Assembly (NCBI GenBank): GCA_028869395.1
Contig: JAGWSE010000146.1
Location: forward strand, 1-5,867
Direction: 5' to 3'
Length of the DNA stretch: 5,867 nucleotides
DNA from: Alphaproteobacteria bacterium
Lineage (GTDB): Bacteria; Pseudomonadota; Alphaproteobacteria; Caulobacterales; Caulobacteraceae
Both the position numbers and the translations under genes were made by a program. The notes under the pieces were generated by a model. That model did not search any database, was not told where the DNA came from, and saw nothing but the letters and a program-made list of their open reading frames with translations. This document shows, one piece after another, positions 5,570 to 5,867 of this stretch (its first letter is position 1; each line of letters opens with the position of its first letter).

Positions 5570-5867
5570 CTAAGCGGTTTGCTCCGAAGAGGTCCCTCCG
5601 GCGTCCAGCCCGGTCAGCTCGTCCAGCAGGGCGCCGATCCGCGCCACGGCGGGGTCATCGGCTGAGAGCCCGATCAGGCCCATCTCGAAGGCGGCCGAGT
5701 CGGACGCCGCCCGCCAGGGCGCCGCGGCGGCCGTGGCCTCCACGAGCGGACCCAGCGCCTGCACGTATTGCTCGAGCGAGAAGGCCGCCTCCGCCCAGGC
5801 GCGGGCCTTTTCGCCGGTCGCCCTGCGCAGGGGCTCGTCCCGGCCTAACCGCTCCAGCACCGCCCGG
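5570..5867 (-). CDS. C-terminal fragment of a GT4-like glycosyltransferase
   Basis: The reading frame enters from the right edge and stops with TAG at 5570-5572, giving about 98 visible residues. The first part, RAVLERLGRDEPLRRATGEK then ARAWAEAAFSLEQYVQAL, matches the usual C-terminal helices of family 4 glycosyltransferases. There, a loop of the form 'L..L..D..LR...G..AR..A...FS.E.Y...L' closes the nucleotide-sugar domain. The catalytic E-x7-E region would lie further upstream, outside the window. After this comes an Ala-rich tail of about 50 residues with little family character. Such enzymes transfer sugars to lipid-linked glycans at the cytoplasmic face of the membrane. With gmd nearby, a role in O-antigen or other surface polysaccharide is likely but unproven. 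The assignment rests on a short segment, so the family call is moderate and the sugar cannot be given. Confidence 0.65.
   Translation of the reverse strand, partial: RAVLERLGRDEPLRRATGEKARAWAEAAFSLEQYVQALGPLVEATAAAAPWRAASDSAAFEMGLIGLSADDPAVARIGALLDELTGLDAGGTSSEQTA

Noticed and set aside
1..5867. CRISPR array, tRNA, rRNA or insertion sequence
   Set aside because: No regularly spaced repeats, cloverleaf-like segment, rRNA-like stretch or transposase reading frame was seen.

Overview
The window looks like chromosomal DNA from a high-GC alphaproteobacterium. Coding regions have strong G/C bias at third codon positions, and antisense strands are open over long stretches. Gene order and protein character recall Caulobacterales (Caulobacter or Phenylobacterium). 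That placement is inference, since no rRNA or other taxonomic marker is present.

The core is a tightly packed minus-strand block, read right to left. It starts with a type I secretion ABC permease/ATPase (about 4176 to 2455). A HlyD-type membrane fusion (periplasmic adaptor) protein (2440 to 1100) follows after only 14 bases. After a 73-base gap holding a perfect 12-bp hairpin comes GDP-mannose 4,6-dehydratase, gmd (1026 to 31). The ATG of a further gene overlaps the gmd 3' end by 14 bases and runs off the left edge. Its visible N-terminus (MPAPEASAVIILGAG) would suit a NeuD/PglD/PerB-type sugar N-acetyltransferase or another Rossmann-fold enzyme.

This arrangement of ABC exporter, adaptor, GDP-mannose dehydratase and next sugar gene resembles the Caulobacter crescentus S-layer locus. 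There rsaD and rsaE export the RTX S-layer protein RsaA, and neighbouring gmd/perosamine genes build the O-antigen that anchors the S-layer. Together the genes could export a large RTX-type surface protein and make the sugar nucleotide for the polysaccharide holding it. No secreted RTX substrate and no outer-membrane TolC-like component lie in the window.

To the right, a 272-base spacer rich in inverted repeats (4177-4448) separates the secretion operon from a same-strand gene for a small protein with a hydrophobic N-terminus and unknown function (4973 to 4449). A divergent plus-strand gene (5137-5439) encodes a small proline-rich protein with one C-terminal membrane segment. A convergent intergenic region with repeats (5440-5569) follows. 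At the right edge is the C-terminal part of a minus-strand GT4-like glycosyltransferase (5867 to 5570), which fits a surface-polysaccharide neighbourhood. I found no tRNA, rRNA, CRISPR array, insertion sequence or prophage gene.
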